Below are positions 38,160 to 48,698 of a stretch of 64,000 bases of DNA, piece after piece. This stretch comes from Burkholderiales bacterium. GTDB lineage: Bacteria > Pseudomonadota > Gammaproteobacteria > Burkholderiales > SG8-39. Position 1 is the stretch's first letter; each line of letters starts with the position of its first letter. Under the pieces are notes generated by a model that did not search any database, had not been told where the DNA came from, and saw nothing but the letters and a program-made list of their open reading frames with translations. Location: assembly GCA_017880775.1 (NCBI GenBank), contig JADGRQ010000006.1:24047-88046 (forward strand), in the 5' to 3' direction. The position numbers were made by a program, and so were the translations under genes.

Positions 38160-38723
38160 ATGAGCGAAACCGCCCAGCCCCGCGCACCCGCCGGGGCGCC
38201 CGCCGAGACACCTTCAGCCAGCCCCGAAACCGCGCCGGCGGCCGCAGCCCCCGGCACGCCGACGACCGAGCAGTTGCTCGCCGAGGCCGAGGCCCGGGTC
38301 CAGGCCCAGCGCGACGCCTGGCTGCGTGCGCTGGCCGACACCGAGAACGTGCGCAAGCGCGCCGAAAGCGACGTCGCCAGCGCGCACCGGTTCGGCGCCG
38401 AGCGGCTGGTCGGGATGCTGCTGCCGGTGATGGACAGCCTCGAAGCCGCACTGGCCTCCCAGGTGGCGAGCGCAGAGTCGCTGCGCAGCGGCGTCGAACT
38501 GACGCTCAAGCAGTTGAAGGGCATGTTCGAGAAAACCAGCGTCACCGAGATCAACCCGTCCGGCGGTGAAAAATTCGACCCCCACCGCCACCAGGCCATG
38601 GCGGCCGTGGAAGCCGATGCGGACCCCAATACGGTCGTCGCCGTAATGCAAAAGGGCTACGCCCTGCACGATCGGGTGCTGCGTCCGGCCCTCGTCAGCG
38701 TCGCGAAGGCGCGCGGCGGGTAA
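38160..38723 (+). CDS. grpE: Nucleotide exchange factor GrpE
   Basis: GrpE releases ADP from DnaK. The 187-residue product has an Ala/Pro-rich flexible N-terminus, a long coiled coil (AEARVQAQRDAWLRALADTEN read in parts, then RKRAESD) and the C-terminal beta domain (FDPHRHQAM, VVAVMQKGYALHDRVLRPALVSV in parts). The ATG at 38160 is taken; the frame is open far upstream but that is antisense to other genes. A sigma-32-like promoter stands 30 bases upstream. dnaK follows after 72 bases. Confidence 0.96.
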   Translation: MSETAQPRAPAGAPAETPSASPETAPAAAAPGTPTTEQLLAEAEARVQAQRDAWLRALADTENVRKRAESDVASAHRFGAERLVGMLLPVMDSLEAALASQVASAESLRSGVELTLKQLKGMFEKTSVTEINPSGGEKFDPHRHQAMAAVEADADPNTVVAVMQKGYALHDRVLRPALVSVAKARGG

Positions 38724-38795
38724 CGCGCAGCGCTTGAAAATGCCCATCGGAAACCCCATGTCTGACATGAACTTAGCTCATTGAGGGGAAGCAAC

Positions 38796-40745
38796 ATGGC
38801 AAAAATCATCGGCATCGACCTGGGCACGACCAATTCGTGCGTGGCGATCATGGAGGGCGGCAAGCCCAAAGTGATCGAGAACTCCGAAGGCGCCCGCACC
38901 ACGCCTTCGGTCGTCGCCTATACCGACGACGAAATCCTGGTCGGCGCGCCGGCCAAGCGCCAGGCGGTCACCAACGCGAAAAACACGGTGTATGCGGTGA
39001 AGCGCCTGATCGGCCGGCGCTTCGAGGAAAAGGAAGTGCAGAAGGACATCGACCTGATGCCCTACGTCATCGCGAAGGCGGACAACGGCGATGCCTGGGT
39101 CGAGGTGCGCGGCAAGAAGATCGCGCCGCAGCAGGTTTCGGCGGAGATCCTGCGCAAGATGAAAAAAACCGCCGAGGACTACCTTGGCGAGGAAGTCACC
39201 GAGGCGGTGATCACCGTTCCGGCGTACTTCAACGACTCGCAGCGCCAGGCCACCAAGGATGCCGGCCGGATCGCGGGGTTGGAAGTCAAGCGCATCATCA
39301 ACGAGCCGACGGCGGCGGCGCTTGCGTACGGCCTGGACAAGCAAGGCAAGGGCGACAGCAAGATCGCGGTATACGACCTCGGCGGCGGGACCTTTGACAT
39401 CTCGATCATCGAGATTGCCGACGTCGACGGCGATAAGCAGTTCGAGGTGCTCTCCACCAATGGCGATACCTTCCTGGGCGGCGAAGACTTCGACCAGCGC
39501 GTGATCGACTACGTCTGCGACGAGTTCAAACGCGACAGCGGCATCGACCTGCGCAATGACCCGATCGCGCTGCAACGCGTCAAGGCAGCGGCCGAGCGCG
39601 CCAAGATCGAACTTTCGTCGTCGCAGCAGACCGAGATCAATGAGCCTTACATTGCGATGGGCAAAACCGGTCCGTCGCACCTCACGATGAAGCTCACCCG
39701 CGCCAAGTTCGAAAGCCTGGTGGACGAACTGATCGAGCGGACCATCGAGCCCTGCCGGATCGCCATCAAGGATTCGGGCGTGAAGGTCTCGGACATCCAC
39801 GACGTGATCCTGGTCGGCGGCATGACGCGCATGCCGAAGGTGCAGGAGAAGGTGCGCGAATTCTTCGGCAAGGAGCCGAGGAAGGACGTGAACCCGGACG
39901 AGGCGGTCGCGGTGGGCGCAGCGATCCAGGCCTCCGTGCTCGCGGGCGAGCGAAAGGACGTCCTGTTGCTCGACGTTACGCCGCTGTCGCTCGGTATCGA
40001 GACGCTGGGCGGGGTGTTCACCAAGCTGATCAACAAGAACACCACCATCCCGACCAAGGCGAACCAGGTCTTTTCGACCGCTGACGACAACCAGACCGCG
40101 GTGACGATCCACGTGCTGCAGGGCGAGCGCGACGTGGCCTCGGGCAACAAGTCGCTCGGACAGTTCAACCTGGCCGATATCGCGCCGGCGCAGCGCGGCA
40201 TGCCGCAGATTGACGTGACCTTCGATATCGACGCCAACGGCATCCTGCATGTCTCGGCCAAGGACAAATCCACCGGCAAGGAAGCCAAGATCAAGATCCA
40301 GGCGAATTCCGGCCTGACGGAAGCCGAGATCCAGCGCATGGTTTCGGACGCCGAGACGCACGCGGCCGAGGACAAGACGGCGCTGGAACTGGTCAACGCG
40401 CGCAACCAGTGCGAGGCGACGGTGCACTCGGTGCGCAAGTCCCTCAAGGATTACGGCGACAAGCTGGAGGCCGGCGAAAAGGAGAAGATCGAGGCCGCGT
40501 TGAAAGATGCCGAGCAAGCGCTGAAGGGCGAAGACAAGGGGGCGATCGACGCCACGTCGCAGGCGCTCGCGCAGGCCGCGCAGAAGCTCGGCGAGAAGGT
40601 GTACGCCGACGCGCAAGCCCCGCAGCAGGCTGCGGGGGCGGGCGCTGCACCCGGAGCGGGCGCGGCGAAGGAGGATTCGGCGAAGAAGAACGACGGCGAC
40701 GTGGTCGATGCTGAGTTCACCGAGGTCAAGGACGGCAAGAAGTAA
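38796..40745 (+). CDS. dnaK: Chaperone DnaK (Hsp70)
   Basis: The 649-residue product has the Hsp70 signatures [24 protein letters not shown] and [14 protein letters not shown] in the ATPase domain, the substrate domain, a lid, and a C-terminal tail ending [20 protein letters not shown] precedes the ATG. It is the middle gene of the grpE-dnaK-dnaJ operon. Confidence 0.99.
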   Translation: MAKIIGIDLGTTNSCVAIMEGGKPKVIENSEGARTTPSVVAYTDDEILVGAPAKRQAVTNAKNTVYAVKRLIGRRFEEKEVQKDIDLMPYVIAKADNGDAWVEVRGKKIAPQQVSAEILRKMKKTAEDYLGEEVTEAVITVPAYFNDSQRQATKDAGRIAGLEVKRIINEPTAAALAYGLDKQGKGDSKIAVYDLGGGTFDISIIEIADVDGDKQFEVLSTNGDTFLGGEDFDQRVIDYVCDEFKRDSGIDLRNDPIALQRVKAAAERAKIELSSSQQTEINEPYIAMGKTGPSHLTMKLTRAKFESLVDELIERTIEPCRIAIKDSGVKVSDIHDVILVGGMTRMPKVQEKVREFFGKEPRKDVNPDEAVAVGAAIQASVLAGERKDVLLLDVTPLSLGIETLGGVFTKLINKNTTIPTKANQVFSTADDNQTAVTIHVLQGERDVASGNKSLGQFNLADIAPAQRGMPQIDVTFDIDANGILHVSAKDKSTGKEAKIKIQANSGLTEAEIQRMVSDAETHAAEDKTALELVNARNQCEATVHSVRKSLKDYGDKLEAGEKEKIEAALKDAEQALKGEDKGAIDATSQALAQAAQKLGEKVYADAQAPQQAAGAGAAPGAGAAKEDSAKKNDGDVVDAEFTEVKDGKK

Positions 40746-40767
40746 CGGCGTGAAGATGTGAAAGCGT

Positions 40768-40806
40768 AAGGGCGGTGCTGTACAGGCCCCGCCCTTATGT
40801 CTTTTT
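40768..40806 (+). terminator. Hairpin with U-run between dnaK and dnaJ
   Basis: AAGGGCGG and CCGCCCTT pair around a 13-base loop, and five T residues follow six bases later. It would let part of the transcripts stop after dnaK, lowering dnaJ relative to dnaK, as is common in this operon. Confidence 0.6.
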
Positions 40807-40823
40807 GGCGTGTCACGGGGAAT

Positions 40824-41948
40824 ATGGCGAAGCGCGACTATTACGAGGTTCTGGGCGTCAATCGCGACGCGAGTGACGAGGACATCAAGAAGTCCTATCG
40901 CAAGCTCGCGATGAAGTTCCATCCCGACCGCAATCCGGACAACCCGAAAGCCGAGGAGCAGTTCAAGGAGGCGAAGGAAGCCTACGAAGTGCTGGCCGAC
41001 GCAAAGAAGCGCACCGCCTACGACAACTACGGCCACGCGGGCGTCGATCACAGCGCCGCGGCAGGCGCCGGCGCAGGGGCGGGATTCTCGAGCTTCTCCG
41101 ACGCGTTCGGCGACATCTTCGGCGACATCTTCGGCGGCGCGCGCGGCGCCCGCTCGCAGGTGTTCCGCGGCGCCGATCTTCGCTACAACCTGGAGATCAC
41201 GCTCGAGCAGGCCGCGCACGGCTTCGAGACCAAGATCCGCATCCCGACGATGGCCGAGTGCGCCACCTGCAAGGGCAGCGGAGCAAAACCCGGATCGAAG
41301 CCGCAAACCTGCCCGACCTGCAACGGCGCGGGACAGGTCCGGATGACGCAGGGATTTTTCTCCATCCAGCAGGCCTGCCCGCGCTGTCATGGCACCGGGA
41401 AGATCGTTCCCAACCCCTGCGCGGCGTGCAACGGCGCCGGGCGCGTGAAGCATCAGAAGACCCTGTCGGTAAAAATTCCCGCGGGCGTCGACGAAGGCGA
41501 CCGCGTGCGCCTGTCCGGGGAGGGCGAATCAGGCGTGAACGGTGGCCCCGCGGGCGACCTGTACGTTCAGGTGCACATCAAACCGCACGCGGTGTTCCAG
41601 CGCGACCACGACGACCTGCACTGCGAAATGCCGGTGAGTTTTTCGATCGCTGCGCTGGGCGGAGAGATCGACATCCCGACGCTCGACGGCTCGGCGCGCA
41701 TCAAAGTGCCCGCGGAAACGCAGTCCGGCAAGACCTTTCGGCTGCGCAGCAAGGGCATCAAGGGCGTGCGCAGCCAGTCGCACGGCGAGCTGTTCTGCCA
41801 GGTGGTGGTGGAAACGCCGGTCAATCTCACCGAGCGCCAGCGCGAACTGCTGCGCGAGTTCGAATCGATCAGCCAGAAGGACTCTGCGCGCCACAATCCG
41901 CGCGCCCGGTCCTGGCTGGAGAAGGTGAAGGCGTTTTTCGAGCAGTAG
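40824..41948 (+). CDS. dnaJ: Chaperone DnaJ (Hsp40)
   Basis: The 374-residue product has an N-terminal J domain with HPD (FHPDRNPDN, about residue 33), a Gly/Phe-rich region, four CxxCxGxG zinc repeats ([32 protein letters not shown]) and the C-terminal substrate domain. The start at 40824 ([12 protein letters not shown]) is canonical; an ATG nine codons upstream falls in the terminator-like element. Confidence 0.98.
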   Translation: MAKRDYYEVLGVNRDASDEDIKKSYRKLAMKFHPDRNPDNPKAEEQFKEAKEAYEVLADAKKRTAYDNYGHAGVDHSAAAGAGAGAGFSSFSDAFGDIFGDIFGGARGARSQVFRGADLRYNLEITLEQAAHGFETKIRIPTMAECATCKGSGAKPGSKPQTCPTCNGAGQVRMTQGFFSIQQACPRCHGTGKIVPNPCAACNGAGRVKHQKTLSVKIPAGVDEGDRVRLSGEGESGVNGGPAGDLYVQVHIKPHAVFQRDHDDLHCEMPVSFSIAALGGEIDIPTLDGSARIKVPAETQSGKTFRLRSKGIKGVRSQSHGELFCQVVVETPVNLTERQRELLREFESISQKDSARHNPRARSWLEKVKAFFEQ

Positions 41949-41963
41949 GCGGCGGGCGATCGC

Positions 41964-42461
41964 CTACAGCATTGCGGGTTTGTCCGGCAGCTCGTTGCGG
42001 TTGCTCTCGCGCACCGGGAAATGCCGCGAGAGCAGCCGCGTGGCGCGTTCGATCGCTTCCAGCGCGCCGGCTTCGTAGGCGCGGCTTCGGAACGCCGCCT
42101 CCATGCCACGGCAGATCGCATCCCACTCGGCCTGCCCTACGCGGACGCTGATGCCGCGGTCGGCGACCACCTCGATGCGCCGGTCCGCGAATTGCACATA
42201 GATCAGCACCCCGCTGTTGTGCTCGGTATCCCAGACGCGCAAGGCGGAGAACACCTCGAGCGCGCGCTGGCGCGCGCTTTGCCCGCGCAGCAGCGGCAAC
42301 GGGTGCAGGCTGCCCTCGACCGCGAAGCGCAGTTCGCCGTCGTGGGTTTTTTCCGATGCACCGATCGAGCGCTCGATTGCGGCAAGCGTGCGGCGTGGAA
42401 ACGCGCGCGCGACCATCCAGTGCGGCATCAACAGGTGCTTGAGGATGCGTCCGAAGCCCAT
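41964..42461 (-). CDS. Cytoplasmic TPM-domain protein
   Basis: The 165-residue product starts at 42461 with GFGRILKHLL and holds a single TPM domain (SALRVWDTEHNSGVLIYVQFADRR in parts, IEVVADRGI, EWDAICRGMEAAF). It lacks the membrane tail and signal of its neighbour. It begins one base after the stop of the YgcG-type gene, forming the third gene of the lemA-TPM-TPM cluster common in proteobacteria. The role of the cluster is not settled. Confidence 0.8.
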   Translation of the reverse strand: MGFGRILKHLLMPHWMVARAFPRRTLAAIERSIGASEKTHDGELRFAVEGSLHPLPLLRGQSARQRALEVFSALRVWDTEHNSGVLIYVQFADRRIEVVADRGISVRVGQAEWDAICRGMEAAFRSRAYEAGALEAIERATRLLSRHFPVRESNRNELPDKPAML

Positions 42462-42462
42462 G

Positions 42463-43320
42463 TCACCAACTCCCGCTCGCGCCGCCGCCGCCCGAGCTGC
42501 CGCCCCCGCCGCCGAATCCCCCGCCGCCCCCGCCGGAGGACCAGCCGCCGCCCAAACCGCCGCTCCAGCCGCTGCCGCGTCCGGAAGGAAGGGTGCCGGC
42601 AAACATGCTGAAGAAGAACGCCAGCGCGCCAAGGATCACGGCCGCGACGATCGATCCGGCAATCAGCCAGATCAGGAACCCGGCGATGGCGCTGGTGAGG
42701 GTGGACCCGGGAAGCCGCCCGAATGCCGCGCGCGCAATACCCTGCACGAACAGCAGGAAGATCAGCCCCGGAACGAACCAATCGGTATGCTCGAACAGGC
42801 CGTTCCCGCCATCGCGCCGGCGCGGCGGCGGCAGAGGCTCGCCGTCGATCACCCGGATCACGCGATCCACCCCGGCGCTGATGCCGGCGTAGAAATCGCC
42901 CTGCTTGAAACGCGGCGTGATCTCCTCGTCGATGATGCGCTTGGCGGTCGCGTCGTTGAGCGCGCCCTCGAGCCCGTAGCCGACCTCGATGCGCAAGCCC
43001 CGGTCGTCCTTGGCGACCAGCAGCAGCACGCCGTCATCCACCCCCTTACGGCCCAGCTTCCAGCTTTCCTCGACGCGCACCGCGTACTGCTCGACGGTCT
43101 CGGGCCGGGTCGTCGGCACGATCAGGACCGCCACCTGGCTGCCCTTGCGCGCTTCAAACGCGGCCAGCGTCTGCTCGAGCGCGCTGCGCTCGGCATCGTT
43201 CAGGGTCGACGTGAGGTCGGTGACACGCGCCTTCAGAGGCGGAACCGCGACTTGCGCAGCCGCCGTGAGCGCGAACGCGAGCAGCGCTGCGGCCGCGAGC
43301 AGGACGCGCGACATGCCCAC
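42463..43320 (-). CDS. YgcG-type TPM-domain membrane protein
   Basis: The 285-residue product has a signal peptide, a periplasmic TPM domain (VTDLTSTLNDAERSALEQ in parts, QVAVLIVPTT, DDGVLLLVAKDDRGLRIEVG in parts), one or two membrane helices (about 180-235), and a Gly/Ser tail (GGGGGGFGGGGGSSGGGG) ending in SGSW. This Gly-rich end is characteristic of the family. It lies two bases after lemA and is co-transcribed with it. A second ATG two codons in is also possible. Confidence 0.88.
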   Translation of the reverse strand: MGMSRVLLAAAALLAFALTAAAQVAVPPLKARVTDLTSTLNDAERSALEQTLAAFEARKGSQVAVLIVPTTRPETVEQYAVRVEESWKLGRKGVDDGVLLLVAKDDRGLRIEVGYGLEGALNDATAKRIIDEEITPRFKQGDFYAGISAGVDRVIRVIDGEPLPPPRRRDGGNGLFEHTDWFVPGLIFLLFVQGIARAAFGRLPGSTLTSAIAGFLIWLIAGSIVAAVILGALAFFFSMFAGTLPSGRGSGWSGGLGGGWSSGGGGGGFGGGGGSSGGGGASGSW

Positions 43321-43322
43321 GC

Positions 43323-43922
43323 CTACTTGGGAGCGCTGAAATCGACTTTCGGCGCGCTCGAGATTTCCTTCTCGTTCTCGACGGTGAATTGCGGCTTCTC
43401 CTTGAAGCCGAACAGCATGGCGGTCAGGTTGCTCGGGAACGAGCGCACCACCACGTTGTATTCCTGCACCGCCTTGATATAGCGGTTGCGCGCCACCGTG
43501 ATGCGGTTCTCGGTCCCCTCGAGTTGCGCGACCAGGTCGCGGAAAATGGCGTCCGATTTCAGCTGCGGATAGTTCTCGGCCACCACCAGCAGCCGCGACA
43601 ATGCGGACGTGAGCTGTCCCTGCGCGGCGACGAACTTCTGGAACGCCGCCGGATCGTTGATCAGCTCCGGCGTCGCCTGGATCGCCCCGACCCGCGCGCG
43701 TGCGTTGGTCACGCCGAGCAGCACCTGCTGTTCCTGGGCCGCGAACCCCTTGACCGTGTTGACCAGGTTCGGCACCAGGTCGGCGCGGCGCTGGTACTGG
43801 TTGAGCACCTCGGCCCAGCCCGCCTTGATCTGCTCGTCTGCGGATTGCAGCGTGTTATAGCCGCAGCCGCCGAGGCCCAGCGTCGCCATCAGCAATGCGG
43901 CAAGCGCGAAAAATCGTCTCAT
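43323..43922 (-). CDS. LemA family protein
   Basis: The start at 43922 gives 199 residues with a lipobox-like LGLGGCGYN, so this member may be a lipoprotein. The rest is the LemA helical fold: YQRRADLVPNLVNTVKGFA, LLVVAENYPQLKSDAIFRDLVAQLEGTENRI (in parts) and YNVVVRSFP. LemA proteins are often paired with TPM-domain proteins, as here. The exact role is unknown. Confidence 0.93.
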   Translation of the reverse strand: MRRFFALAALLMATLGLGGCGYNTLQSADEQIKAGWAEVLNQYQRRADLVPNLVNTVKGFAAQEQQVLLGVTNARARVGAIQATPELINDPAAFQKFVAAQGQLTSALSRLLVVAENYPQLKSDAIFRDLVAQLEGTENRITVARNRYIKAVQEYNVVVRSFPSNLTAMLFGFKEKPQFTVENEKEISSAPKVDFSAPK

Positions 43923-43992
43923 GTCGTTCCTCCGGTCGAATCGGATCAGCGTAACACGATCAGGTCGCGGGTCGCGTCGATCAGCCTCGCGC

Positions 43993-44961
43993 CTATTGGG
44001 GTGCCGGTGCCGGCCGCGAGCGCAAGCCCGCCAGCAGGTCGATCGCCTGCGCGTGGCCGTTGCCGGCGGCGCGTTGCAGCCAATTGAGCGCCTCCGTCGG
44101 GTTGCGGCGCACGCCACGGCCTTCGCCGTAGACGACCACCAGTGCGAACTGCGCTTCGGCATGCTCCTGTTCGGCGGCCCTCAACAGCCAGCGCAAGGCC
44201 TCGCGCTCGTCCTTCGGCAAGCCCGCCGATCCGCTCGCGAACGCCTCCGCGAGGTAGTACTGCGCATCGGCCTGACCCTGCAACGCCGCCTTGCGCGCCA
44301 GCTCGATGGCCGCGACTTCATCGCGCGCGACCCCGCGGCCGGTTCCCGTCAGGACCGCGAGCCGGTACTGCGCATCCGGGTCGCCGTGCTCTGCCGCATC
44401 CTTGATGAGCTCAACCGCGTGGGCGTCGTCGCGCTCGACGCCGAGTCCGTCGAGATAGAGCATGCCGAGCAGGAACTTCGCGCGCGGCTCGCCCTGCGCC
44501 GCGGCCTTCTCGTACCATTCGCGCGCCGCCTTCAGGTCCGCGGTGACCGCACGGCCCTGCTGCAGGAAGAAACCAAGGTTGGTCTGCGAGCGCGCGAAAT
44601 TTCGCTCCGCGCCCCTGCGATACCATTCGAGCGCCTGGACGGGATCGCGCAAGGGCGCGGGCGCGCGCTCGTACACGACCCCGAGGGCGTGCATCGCGGC
44701 GACGTGACCTTTTTCCGCCGCGCGCTTGAACCAGTCGATTGCCCGCTCCGGGCTCGGCGCCCTGGCGCGTCCCCGCAGATAGAGATCGCCGGCGTAAAAT
44801 GCTGCGTCCGCGTCGCCGCTCTCGGCCGCTTTTTCGAGCGCGGCGATCGCCTCCGCATCGCCTTCGCGCGCCTTGATCGCGAGCGCGCGGACGGCGTCTT
44901 CCTGCGCGGCGAGCGGGGCGGCCAGGAACAACGACAACATGAGACAGACGAGGATGCGCAT
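43993..44961 (-). CDS. Secreted Sel1-repeat protein
   Basis: The 322-residue product has a signal peptide (cleavage near PLAAQ) and about seven Sel1/TPR-like repeats of roughly 36 residues. Typical units are A-x-x-W-Y-x-x-A-A-x-x-G, such as REWYEKAAAQGEPRAKFLLG and LNWLQRAAGNGHAQA. Such solenoids bind partner proteins in the periplasm. It lies 70 bases upstream of lemA on the same strand. The partner is not known. Confidence 0.9.
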   Translation of the reverse strand: MRILVCLMLSLFLAAPLAAQEDAVRALAIKAREGDAEAIAALEKAAESGDADAAFYAGDLYLRGRARAPSPERAIDWFKRAAEKGHVAAMHALGVVYERAPAPLRDPVQALEWYRRGAERNFARSQTNLGFFLQQGRAVTADLKAAREWYEKAAAQGEPRAKFLLGMLYLDGLGVERDDAHAVELIKDAAEHGDPDAQYRLAVLTGTGRGVARDEVAAIELARKAALQGQADAQYYLAEAFASGSAGLPKDEREALRWLLRAAEQEHAEAQFALVVVYGEGRGVRRNPTEALNWLQRAAGNGHAQAIDLLAGLRSRPAPAPQ

Positions 44962-44995
44962 GGGAGGCTTGAGGCAAGCCTAAGATACATCCCGG

Positions 44996-46360
44996 CTACG
45001 CCCGCCGCCAAGTGGTGCCTTTCGGCCCGTCCTCGAGGACGATGCCCTGCCCGAGCAGCTCGTCGCGCACCCGGTCGGCGCGCGCAAAGTCCTTCTGCTG
45101 CTTGGCCGCCGCGCGCTCGTGAATCCTCTCCGCGACCTGCTCTTCGGTGAGCGCTCCGCCCGGCCCCGCCTTGAGGAACTCTTCGGGGTCGCGCTGCAAC
45201 AAGCCCAGCACGACGCCGAGCGCCTGCAGCTGTCCGACGAGCGCGCTCTGACCGCGATTCACCGCGTTGGCGAGCTCGAACAGTTCGGCGACCGCCACCG
45301 AAGTGTTGAAATCATCGTCCATCGCCGCCTTGAAGCGCTGCGCATGGGCTTCGCTCCAGTCCACGGCCGCCTCGCCCGCCGGTGCGTTTCTGAGTGCCGT
45401 GTAGAGCCGCATCAGCGCCTGGCGCGCATCCTCCATGTGCGCATCGGTGTAATTGAGCGCGCTGCGATAGTGCGAACGTGCGATGAAAAAACGCACCACC
45501 TCGGGATCGAACGACTTGAGGATCTCGCGGATGGTGAAGAAATTGCCGAGCGACTTGGACATCTTTTCTTCGTCCACGCGCACGAATCCGTTGTGCATCC
45601 ACAGGTTGACGAACGGTTGGCCGCTTGCACCTTCCGATTGCGCGATCTCGTTCTCGTGGTGCGGAAACTGCAGGTCCTGACCGCCGCCGTGGATGTCGAA
45701 ATGCTCACCGAGCAGCGTGCAGCCCATCGCCGAGCACTCGATGTGCCACCCGGGGCGCCCGTCGCCCCACGGCGAAGCCCACTTCGGCTCGTCGGGCTTG
45801 GAGCGCTTCCACAGCACGAAATCGAGCGGGTCCTGCTTGGCAGCAACCACCTCTACACGGTCGCCCGCGCGCAATTCGTCGAGCGTCTTGCCCGAGAGCT
45901 TGCCGTAGCCGGGAAACCTGCGCACCGCGAAATTCACGTCGCCATCGGCGGCGACGTAGGCGAGCCCGTTCTTTACCAGCCTGCCGATCATGTCGAGCAT
46001 CTGCGGGACATACTGCGTCGCGCGCGGCTCGTGGTCGGGCTTTTCCACGCCGAGCGCCGCGAGGTCCTCGTCCATGTAACCGATGAAGCGCGCGGTCAAC
46101 GCTGCAATCGTCTCCCCGTTCTCGGCCGCGCGTTTGATGATCTTGTCGTCGATGTCGGTGATGTTGCGAACGTAGGTCACGCGGTAACCGGACGCGCGCA
46201 GCCATCGGCGCACGATATCGAAGGCCACCAGCATCCTCGCGTGCCCGAGATGGCAGTAGTCGTATACGGTCATGCCGCAGACGTACATGCGCACCTCGCC
46301 GGGCCGGATCGGGTTGAAGACCTGCTTTTCGCGCGCGAGCGAGTTGTGGATCCTGAGCAT
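44996..46360 (-). CDS. cysS: Cysteinyl-tRNA synthetase
   Basis: The 454-residue class I synthetase has the HIGH-like HLGHAR (about residue 38), the zinc ligands C28 (YVCGMTVYD), C in IECSAMG, H in PHHENE, and KMSKS in [10 protein letters not shown] (about 265). The length is normal. It is divergent from the TPR gene at 46495, with 134 bases between the two. Confidence 0.98.
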   Translation of the reverse strand: MLRIHNSLAREKQVFNPIRPGEVRMYVCGMTVYDYCHLGHARMLVAFDIVRRWLRASGYRVTYVRNITDIDDKIIKRAAENGETIAALTARFIGYMDEDLAALGVEKPDHEPRATQYVPQMLDMIGRLVKNGLAYVAADGDVNFAVRRFPGYGKLSGKTLDELRAGDRVEVVAAKQDPLDFVLWKRSKPDEPKWASPWGDGRPGWHIECSAMGCTLLGEHFDIHGGGQDLQFPHHENEIAQSEGASGQPFVNLWMHNGFVRVDEEKMSKSLGNFFTIREILKSFDPEVVRFFIARSHYRSALNYTDAHMEDARQALMRLYTALRNAPAGEAAVDWSEAHAQRFKAAMDDDFNTSVAVAELFELANAVNRGQSALVGQLQALGVVLGLLQRDPEEFLKAGPGGALTEEQVAERIHERAAAKQQKDFARADRVRDELLGQGIVLEDGPKGTTWRRA

Positions 46361-46494
46361 GCCGCGGTGCCGGGGTGGAATCTCGCCGCCCGCATCCCTT
46401 GCAGACCCGCCGAGAGACAGAGTGCGGGTTGTGAACGGGCGGGGCTTAGTCTAGAATGAGCAAACTTTCGTAGAGCCTTGAAAATTATAACACA

Positions 46495-47478
46495 ATGGCT
46501 GATTCAGACACCCTCGGACTGAAGCTCCTGCGAGGCGCGCTGGCGGCGATTTTTGTCGGGTGGGCATGCGCGCCCCCTGCAGCGCTTGCCGACGAGTTCC
46601 AGGAGGCGACCAAGCTCCTCAAAGCAGGCCAGCATCAGCAGGCCCTCGACAAGGTGAACGATCTCCTGCTCGCAAAGCCGCGCGACGCGCAGTTGCGCTT
46701 CTTGAAGGGCCTGATCCTCACCGAGCAGGGCAATGCCAAGGAATCCATCGCGATTTTCCAGAAGCTGACCGAGGACTATCCCGAGCTGCCCGAGCCGTAC
46801 AACAACATCGCGGTGATTTACGCTTCGCAGGGTCAGTACGACAAGGCGCGCGCCGCGCTCGAGCACTCGATCCGGACCCATCCGAGCTACGCAACCGCCT
46901 ACGAAAATCTCGGCGACGTGTATGCCAAGCTCGCGAGCCAGGCCTACGACAAGGCGCTGCAGATCGATTCGTCGAACGCGGGCGCACAGAGCAAGCTCGC
47001 GCTGGTGCGCGAGCTGGTCGGCGCCCCGAGCACGGCCAAACCGGCGCCTGCGGCGGTTGCGGCAGTCGCGGCCACGCCGGCGGTGGAGAAAAAGCCCGAA
47101 CCCAAACCCGCGGTCGAGGCCGCGAAGCCTGCCGCCCGCGGCGACGACATCTTGCAAGTCGTGAATGCCTGGGCGCAAGCCTGGTCGAAGAAGGATGTCG
47201 ACGGTTACCTCGCGTTCTATGCCAGCGACTTCAGGACACCGAAGGGCGAATCGCGCGAGGACTGGGAGAAATCGCGCCGCCACCGCATAGCCACGCCGAA
47301 AACCATCGCCGTCACGATGCAGGCGCCCAAGGTAAGCCTGCAGGGCGACAAGGCGAGCGTCACCTTCCGCCAGGGATACCGCTCCGATGTGCTCCCCGCG
47401 CGCACCAGCACCAAGACGCTGGTGCTGACGAAGGCCAACGGCCGCTGGCTGATCCAGCAGGAGAAGGTCGCCAATTGA
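46495..47478 (+). CDS. Periplasmic TPR protein with Cds6-like C-terminal domain
   Basis: The 327-residue product has a signal peptide (cleavage near ALADE), three or four TPR repeats (about residues 35-165), a Lys/Pro/Ala-rich linker and a SnoaL-like C-terminal domain (DVDGYLAFYASDFRTPKG, ASVTFRQGYRSD, WLIQQEKV). The last domain is shared with the L,D-transpeptidase encoded next, whose start overlaps this stop. It may organise or regulate that enzyme at the cell wall. Confidence 0.82.
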   Translation: MADSDTLGLKLLRGALAAIFVGWACAPPAALADEFQEATKLLKAGQHQQALDKVNDLLLAKPRDAQLRFLKGLILTEQGNAKESIAIFQKLTEDYPELPEPYNNIAVIYASQGQYDKARAALEHSIRTHPSYATAYENLGDVYAKLASQAYDKALQIDSSNAGAQSKLALVRELVGAPSTAKPAPAAVAAVAATPAVEKKPEPKPAVEAAKPAARGDDILQVVNAWAQAWSKKDVDGYLAFYASDFRTPKGESREDWEKSRRHRIATPKTIAVTMQAPKVSLQGDKASVTFRQGYRSDVLPARTSTKTLVLTKANGRWLIQQEKVAN

Positions 47479-48656
47479 TGAGCGCCTCCGCGTTCCTGCG
47501 CGCCCTGGTCGCAGTTGTGTTGTTCGCCCCGGCTCTCGCAGGCCCCGCTCTGGCGGCGGGTGCGCAGACCGAGCGCGAACTGGCGAGCGTGTTCGAGGCG
47601 CTCGATGCCAACAAGCGCGAGCTCGCGATGCAGCGCGTCGAAGCGCTGATCGCGGCGAATCCGAATTTCCGCCTCGCACACCTGATCCGCGGCGACCTGC
47701 TGATGGCGCGCACGCGCCCGCTCGCCACCTTCGGCAATGCCAAGCACCTGCCGCGCGAGCGCGTCGAGGAACTGCGCGCGGAGGCACTTGCGCGCATCAG
47801 CGCATGGCGCGATCGCCCGGGCGACCGCGTGCCGCGCTACCTGCTGCAGCTCCAACCACAACAGAAGCAGGCGCTGGTAGTGGATTCCAAGCGCTCGCGG
47901 CTGTACGTCTACGAGAACCTCGACGGACGGGGCCGCTATGTCACGGATTACTACGTCACGCTCGGCAAGAACGGGATAGAGAAGGCGCGCGAGGGCGACC
48001 AGAAGACCCCGGTCGGCGTCTACCACGTCACCTCCAGCCTGCCGCGCCAGAAGCTCACCGACTTCTACGGCTCGGGCGCCTGGCCGATCAACTACCCCAA
48101 TGAATGGGACCGCCGCCAGGGGCGCAACGGTCACGGCATCTGGCTGCACGGCACGCCCTCCAACACCTATAGCCGCCCGCCGCGGGCGAGCGACGGCTGC
48201 ATCGTCCTCGCCAATGCCGACCTCGACCGGCTCGGACAGGACCTGCAGATCGGCCTCACCCCGGTGATCATCGCGGACCAGATCGAATGGGTGGATGCCG
48301 GGGCGCAGCAAGCCGAGCGCAAGGCGCTCGCAGGCGCGCTCGAGGCCTGGCGCACCGACTGGGAAAGCCTGGATACCGCGCGTTACCTGAAGCATTACGC
48401 CGCAAGCTTCGAGTCCGACGGCCAGTCGCTCGCCGAGTGGTCCGAGCACAAGCACAAGGTCAATGCCGGCAAGTCGTGGATCAAGGTCGGCCTGTCGCAG
48501 GTGAGCATGTTCCGCTACCCGGGCGAAGGCGACTTCGTCGTGGTCACCTTCGCGCAGGATTACCGCTCGAGCAACCTGTCGAACGCGATGAAGAAGCGCC
48601 AGTACTGGATCAAGGACGGCGCGCGCTGGAAGATCCTCTCCGAAGGCGCGGCCTGA
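47478..48656 (+). CDS. L,D-transpeptidase (YkuD domain) with Cds6-like C-terminal domain
   Basis: The 392-residue periplasmic product has a signal peptide (cleavage near ALAAGA), an N-terminal helical region, a YkuD catalytic domain (about residues 130-270) and a SnoaL-like C-terminal domain. The catalytic motif is complete: HGTPS followed by SDGCIVL with the nucleophilic Cys. Such enzymes make 3-3 crosslinks or attach or detach lipoproteins on peptidoglycan. The ATG overlaps the stop of the TPR gene by one base. Confidence 0.93.
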   Translation: MSASAFLRALVAVVLFAPALAGPALAAGAQTERELASVFEALDANKRELAMQRVEALIAANPNFRLAHLIRGDLLMARTRPLATFGNAKHLPRERVEELRAEALARISAWRDRPGDRVPRYLLQLQPQQKQALVVDSKRSRLYVYENLDGRGRYVTDYYVTLGKNGIEKAREGDQKTPVGVYHVTSSLPRQKLTDFYGSGAWPINYPNEWDRRQGRNGHGIWLHGTPSNTYSRPPRASDGCIVLANADLDRLGQDLQIGLTPVIIADQIEWVDAGAQQAERKALAGALEAWRTDWESLDTARYLKHYAASFESDGQSLAEWSEHKHKVNAGKSWIKVGLSQVSMFRYPGEGDFVVVTFAQDYRSSNLSNAMKKRQYWIKDGARWKILSEGAA

Positions 48657-48698
48657 TCCCCCGCCCGCATCCACTTTTTTCCCTACCGAGGCCGTCCC

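Noticed and set aside
38103..38800. CIRCE element (TTAGCACTC-N9-GAGTGCTAA) before grpE or dnaK
   Set aside because: Looked for because hrcA is in the window; no such inverted repeat was seen, while a sigma-32 promoter was.
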